A DNA stretch of 8,611 nt from Streptococcus vestibularis ATCC 49124 (GTDB lineage Bacteria > Bacillota > Bacilli > Lactobacillales > Streptococcaceae), in contig NZ_GL831112.1 of assembly GCF_000188295.1 (NCBI RefSeq), positions 1,638,771 to 1,647,381 of the forward strand, in the 5' to 3' direction. The notes under the pieces are model-generated. The model saw nothing but the letters and a program-made list of their open reading frames with translations, searched no databases and was not told the DNA's origin. Shown one piece after another: positions 5,627 to 8,611 of this stretch. Every line of letters starts with the position of its first letter. The stretch's first letter is position 1. A program made the position numbers and the translations under genes.

Positions 5627-8584
5627 TTAACTAACGGCAATGTATCTTCTACTACCACTATAGGCAATGTAAGAAATCCATTGATGTCCATCTGCTGTGA
5701 GAACTTTGTCATAATTGACGGAATTTCCTGCATCGTAGTATGCAAGCTCTGGACTGGAAACCTTAGGTTCTGCCTTGATAGAGGAACGGCTTGTAAAGTG
5801 GTAAGTACCTCGTTGAGTAAGGCTAGTAGTAGTGCTAGTGTTTGCTGTGCTAGATGACGTTGTATTGGTATAATCGCCACCGTCAAAGCCGAAGTATTCT
5901 TCTAAGCTTTTACCAGACTCATAAACTTCTTTGGCTTCTTTTCCGATATAGCGGATGTGCCATGCTTCTGGCATGTAACCAGTCACGGACTCTTTACCTG
6001 GTTGGTATCTCACGACAAAACCGTATTTGTAGGCGTTATTGTTGAGCCAGTCAGTTGCTGTTTTATCCTCGAGCAGATTGCCAGACCTGTCGGTCAAGTC
6101 GTAAGCAAGACCTGTTTGGTGTTCGCTGTAGCCAGCTCGTGCAGAATAACGATCTGCTGCGGCATATCCGTCTCTATTGGCATAATTTTGATAAAGCGTT
6201 TTTTGAGTGTCATAACTTCTAAAACCGCTGTAAGCATGACCAACGTTAAACCCTTGGTTAATCATGTCATTGCGCAGACGGACAAAGGCAGCTTTGGCTG
6301 TGGCATCTTCGCCAGGATTATAAGATGGAGATAATGGGTACTTCTTGTTGGCGATGATAATGTCGTCGTATTTACCCTTAATGCTATAGTAAGAGCCATT
6401 AGATGTCACTTTGTTTGAAGTCGTTTCAGTTGTAGATTCTCCTGCAACTGTGGTTCTTGTCGCAGCGATACCTTTCAAGCTGCCATCGTTTTGGACATAG
6501 TACAAGTGAGCATTGTATTCACCAGTGTTATTTTTGTGGTCACTAATCTTAACCGCCACCTTGTAATCACCAGAGTTTTGCTTAGTCGCATCATACCAAA
6601 TGATATCATCTTGTCCACCTTGGCTTGACCAGACAGGCACTTTCACTGCTTTGACACCTTGGGTGTCAGAGACATTGCTGACAACAACATCAAAGCCTTT
6701 AGCAGTCACATTTTCCACCTTGATGTTTCCTGTTACAACACTAGGTTTACTTGCTGTTGCTTCTGCTTTAGGTGTATCTTGTCCCACTTTGTTAAGCGCT
6801 ACATAGCGACGAATACCGCTGTAGCTGACGTAAGAAATCCAGCTGTAATCATCAGCAACTAAGGCTTTATCATAGTTGACACTTTCACCCTTTTTAAACT
6901 CAAATTGTACTGGACTTGAAAGTTTAGCTTCGTTGTGTACTTCTACAGTATTTGTGAAGGTATACTTACCACTTGATGGGAGGCTTGGTTTAACTTCCTC
7001 CATTAAAGTAGTTGATTTTGCCTCTTCTTTTTGGGATGTTTCAGCAGAAGTTTTTTCGACTTTGTTGAGAGCAACATAACGGCGAGTTCCACTGTAGCTG
7101 ACATAAGAAATCCAATTGTAATCATCGGAAGTTAAAACTTTGTCATAGTTGACTCGATCATCTTTTCGGAATTCAAACTGTACTGGGCTTGAAATCTTAG
7201 CATCATTACGTACATCAGCTTTATCAGTGAAAATATAAGTACCATTTGCAGGCAAAGTCGATGCTTCTGACTTGGTAGTAGTTGCTGGTTTACTTTCTTC
7301 TTTTTGTGGTGTTTGAGTCTTTGGAGTATCAACTGTTGCCTTTTCTACTTTGTTAAGTGACACATAACGACGGATACCGCTGTAGCTAACATAAGAAATC
7401 CAGTTGTAATCATCGGAAGTTAAAACTTTGTCATAGTAGACTCGATCACCTTTTCGGAATTCAAACTGTACTGGACTTGAAAGTTTAGGGTCATTACGTA
7501 CTTGTGCTGTATCTTGGAAAACATAGGTTCCAGTAGCAGATTGTGGTTTGCGGTTCTTGCTTGTTTCAGTGCTTTCAGGTTCTGTCACTTCTTCAAGCAC
7601 CTTAGTTAGTTCTCCTACCTTAGCATAGCGACGAATACCACTGTAGCTGACGTAAGAAATCCAGCGAGCATTCTCAGCGTCTAAGACTTTATCATAGTTA
7701 ACTTGGTTACCTTTGTTAAAGTAGAAAGAGACGCTACTATTGGTACTTGGTGTGGTATACACGGCTGTCTTTTCAGTGAAAGTGTAGCGACCACTAGCTG
7801 GCAATTCTGGACCAGTGATGACTTCTTTAACGACTTTGTCTTTGACTGGTTCTTCGGGAGTTTTGCTTTCTTCCTTAGAAGTGTCGTCTTTTGTAGTCGT
7901 TGCAGTTGGTGTTTCAGCCTTCTCAGGTGTTTTTACTGTTTCAGAATCACTTGGTTTAGTAGTTGTTGGAGTAGTTACTGGTGTTTCTGTTGGTTTTGTG
8001 CTCGTAGGCGTAGTCGCAGGTGTTTCTGTTTTTAGAGCAGAGTCATCTTTGAAACTATAAGTTGTACCTGCTGGTAAGCTGTCTTTGTTGGTAATAAAGG
8101 AGTCTGCAGTTGGTGTTTGTCCTTGACGGACTGTTTGTGTGCGAACAGTTGGTTCATTCTTATCAGCGTCAGTTTGTCCAGCAACAGTATAGTGGACTTG
8201 TACTTCATCTGTTGAGCCATCTGGATAAGTAACCACAACAGTCTTGGTGACATCAGTAGATGAGCTTGCAGGCGTCACACTGTCAGACACAGCTGATGCT
8301 CGCGGCTGTGTTGAGGTTGTACTTTCTGTAGTTGATGGCGCTGTCTGGGCAACTGTAGAGGGTTGTGATTGAGTGGTAGTATCTACTGTAGTAGCAGGTT
8401 GAGTTGGTGCAACATTTGTTGAAGTTGTTGTACTTTCTGCAACTGGTGCCGCTGTTGTTTGGTCAGCATGTGCGACTTGAGCGTTTGCCATATAGGCACA
8501 GCCAATCAAGACAGATGCTGCACCAAAAGCGTATTTGCGAATGGAATAGCGTTGTTTTTCATGATGATAATTAACTTTATTCAT
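5627..8584 (-). CDS. YSIRK-secreted cell-wall D,D-carboxypeptidase (VanY type) with five SH3 repeats
   Basis: This 985-residue surface protein is predicted to cleave terminal D-alanine from peptidoglycan stem peptides. In order it carries: a YSIRK signal peptide (1-40, probable cleavage after AHA); a Ser/Thr-rich stretch (41-110); Rib-like halves (about 111-185); a Thr/Pro/Glu/Lys linker (186-260); SH3_5-type repeats at about 262-324, 348-411, 445-508 and 536-600; a GBS_Bsp-like domain (618-710); a VanY domain (about 738-897); and a fifth SH3 (924-985). VanY motifs are complete: SGFRSY (786-791), SEHQTGLAYDL (820-830, zinc ligands H822 and D829) and EAWHIRY (873-879, catalytic E873 and ligand H876). 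No LPXTG sorting signal is present and the protein ends in SH3, so wall retention is probably non-covalent. An AGAGG site lies ten bases before the ATG. Its promoter is outside the window, and it ends at its own terminator. Confidence 0.93.
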   Translation of the reverse strand: MNKVNYHHEKQRYSIRKYAFGAASVLIGCAYMANAQVAHADQTTAAPVAESTTTSTNVAPTQPATTVDTTTQSQPSTVAQTAPSTTESTTSTQPRASAVSDSVTPASSSTDVTKTVVVTYPDGSTDEVQVHYTVAGQTDADKNEPTVRTQTVRQGQTPTADSFITNKDSLPAGTTYSFKDDSALKTETPATTPTSTKPTETPVTTPTTTKPSDSETVKTPEKAETPTATTTKDDTSKEESKTPEEPVKDKVVKEVITGPELPASGRYTFTEKTAVYTTPSTNSSVSFYFNKGNQVNYDKVLDAENARWISYVSYSGIRRYAKVGELTKVLEEVTEPESTETSKNRKPQSATGTYVFQDTAQVRNDPKLSSPVQFEFRKGDRVYYDKVLTSDDYNWISYVSYSGIRRYVSLNKVEKATVDTPKTQTPQKEESKPATTTKSEASTLPANGTYIFTDKADVRNDAKISSPVQFEFRKDDRVNYDKVLTSDDYNWISYVSYSGTRRYVALNKVEKTSAETSQKEEAKSTTLMEEVKPSLPSSGKYTFTNTVEVHNEAKLSSPVQFEFKKGESVNYDKALVADDYSWISYVSYSGIRRYVALNKVGQDTPKAEATASKPSVVTGNIKVENVTAKGFDVVVSNVSDTQGVKAVKVPVWSSQGGQDDIIWYDATKQNSGDYKVAVKISDHKNNTGEYNAHLYYVQNDGSLKGIAATRTTVAGESTTETTSNKVTSNGSYYSIKGKYDDIIIANKKYPLSPSYNPGEDATAKAAFVRLRNDMINQGFNVGHAYSGFRSYDTQKTLYQNYANRDGYAAADRYSARAGYSEHQTGLAYDLTDRSGNLLEDKTATDWLNNNAYKYGFVVRYQPGKESVTGYMPEAWHIRYIGKEAKEVYESGKSLEEYFGFDGGDYTNTTSSSTANTSTTTSLTQRGTYHFTSRSSIKAEPKVSSPELAYYDAGNSVNYDKVLTADGHQWISYIAYSGSRRYIAVS
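5630..5815 (-). repeat. SH3 repeat 5 (C-terminal), coding
   Basis: Residues 924-985 (GTYHFTSRSSIKAEP to SRRYIAVS) form an SH3_5-type unit after the carboxypeptidase domain. It keeps the VNYDKVL and WISY cores of repeats 1-4. It differs in KVSSPELAYYDAGN, where the others have SSPVQFEF-like text, which suggests a separate lineage. Confidence 0.8.
5894..6373 (-). other. VanY-type D-Ala-D-Ala carboxypeptidase domain (coding segment)
   Basis: Residues about 738-897 hold all expected metal-binding and catalytic motifs of the VanY/LAS metallopeptidase family: SGFRSY, SxHxxGxAxD with H822 and D829, and ExWHxxY with E873 and H876. It is the only enzymatic domain of the protein. Whether it is a D,D- or L,D-carboxypeptidase cannot be told from motifs alone. 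Confidence 0.85.
6455..6733 (-). other. GBS_Bsp-like domain (coding segment)
   Basis: Residues about 618-710 read as a beta-rich repeat of the GBS_Bsp-like type. Marks include VKVPVWSSQGGQDDIIWYDA and GEYNAHLYYVQNDGS, which are typical of streptococcal cell-wall hydrolases and surface proteins. It separates the four SH3 repeats from the catalytic domain and may help position it. The role is inference. Confidence 0.75.
6785..6979 (-). repeat. SH3 repeat 4, coding
   Basis: Residues 536-600, introduced by LPSSGKYTF and ending SYSGIRRYVALNKV. It shares the SSPVQFEF, VNYDK and WISYVSYSG cores with repeats 2 and 3 but is more diverged in DNA. Confidence 0.8.
7061..7252 (-). repeat. SH3 repeat 3, coding
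   Basis: Residues 445-508, introduced by LPANGTYIF. Its DNA is nearly identical to repeat 2 over most of its length: 34 bases are exactly shared at 7116-7149 and 7404-7437, an offset of 288 bases or 96 codons. That points to recent duplication or gene conversion. Confidence 0.85.
7352..7543 (-). repeat. SH3 repeat 2, coding
   Basis: Residues 348-411 (ATGTYVFQDTAQVRN to RRYVSL). It is the close DNA partner of repeat 3. The protein cores SSPVQFEFRK, YDKVLTSDDYNWISY and SYSG are the same in both. Confidence 0.85.
7613..7801 (-). repeat. SH3 repeat 1, coding
   Basis: Residues 262-324 (ASGRYTFTEKTAVYT to RRYAKVGEL). It is the most diverged of the four tandem copies (SSVSFYFNKGNQVNYDKVL), keeping the WISYVSYSGIRRY core. 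It follows the long Thr/Pro/Lys linker that would span the wall. Confidence 0.8.
8465..8584 (-). other. YSIRK-type signal peptide (coding segment)
   Basis: Residues 1-40 contain a charged N-region, the YSIRK motif (13-17) followed by YAFGAASVLIG, a hydrophobic core, and AHA before a Thr/Ser-rich mature start. In Gram-positive cocci this signal class directs secretion at the division septum, which suits a peptidoglycan-trimming enzyme. Confidence 0.9.
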
Positions 8585-8611
8585 GATGTTTTTACCTCTT
8601 ACATTCTTCGA

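Noticed and set aside
6967..7801. LPXTG-like strings LPASG, LPANG and LPSSG in the surface protein
   Set aside because: They are internal, precede SH3 repeats 1, 3 and 4, and are not followed by a hydrophobic segment and charged tail, so they are not sortase signals.
6785..7801. Regularly spaced repeats that might suggest a CRISPR-like array
   Set aside because: The units are about 190 bases, imperfect, and in frame within one coding sequence. They are SH3 protein repeats.
7703..8060. Plus-strand open frames rich in Phe, Trp, Cys, Ser and Val
   Set aside because: They are antisense to the Thr/Pro/Lys linker and SH3 coding sequence, lack ribosome sites, and their composition simply mirrors the codons of the real gene.

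Overview
The window looks like a chromosomal segment of a low-GC streptococcus, most likely of the salivarius group (S. salivarius, S. thermophilus or S. vestibularis). This rests on recalled similarity of the aminopeptidase C, the YSIRK signal peptide, streptococcal SH3 repeats and GBS_Bsp-like domain, and the IS30-type transposase. The species cannot be fixed from sequence alone.

Layout: every intact gene lies on the minus strand. From right to left, 8584-5627 encodes a secreted, multi-domain cell-wall protein: YSIRK signal, a permuted Rib-like segment, four SH3 repeats, a GBS_Bsp-like domain, a VanY-type D,D-carboxypeptidase and a fifth SH3 repeat. A terminator follows. From about 4374 to 5558 on the plus strand lies a dead IS30-family insertion sequence. 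Its transposase is broken by an 8-bp tandem duplication, a small deletion or frameshift, an amber codon, and a nested 175-bp repeat with 12-bp perfect terminal inverted repeats and three consecutive hairpins. Left of the IS, a promoter drives the minus-strand operon pncB-nadE-DUF805 (4225 to 1482). It encodes the two enzymes that flank nicotinate mononucleotide adenylylation in NAD salvage, plus a small membrane protein, and ends in a hairpin terminator. pepC (1380-43), with its own promoter, follows.

How it fits together: PncB makes nicotinate mononucleotide from nicotinate, and NadE amidates the later intermediate deamido-NAD to NAD. The adenylyltransferase NadD is not in this window. PepC is a cytoplasmic peptidase that releases amino acids from peptides. 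Two 13/15 matches to the CodY operator consensus were found by eye, one inside the pepC promoter and one abutting the pncB promoter. Amino-acid supply may therefore control both units (inference).

The most unusual material is the nested mobile-element debris at 4374-5558 and the architecture of the SH3/VanY protein, which has a YSIRK signal but no LPXTG anchor. I did not find a convincing new defence or signalling system. The only stretch over 300 bases without an intact gene is 4316-5626, which holds the IS relic, the nested repeat and the terminator described below. Bases 1-42 are too short to assign.
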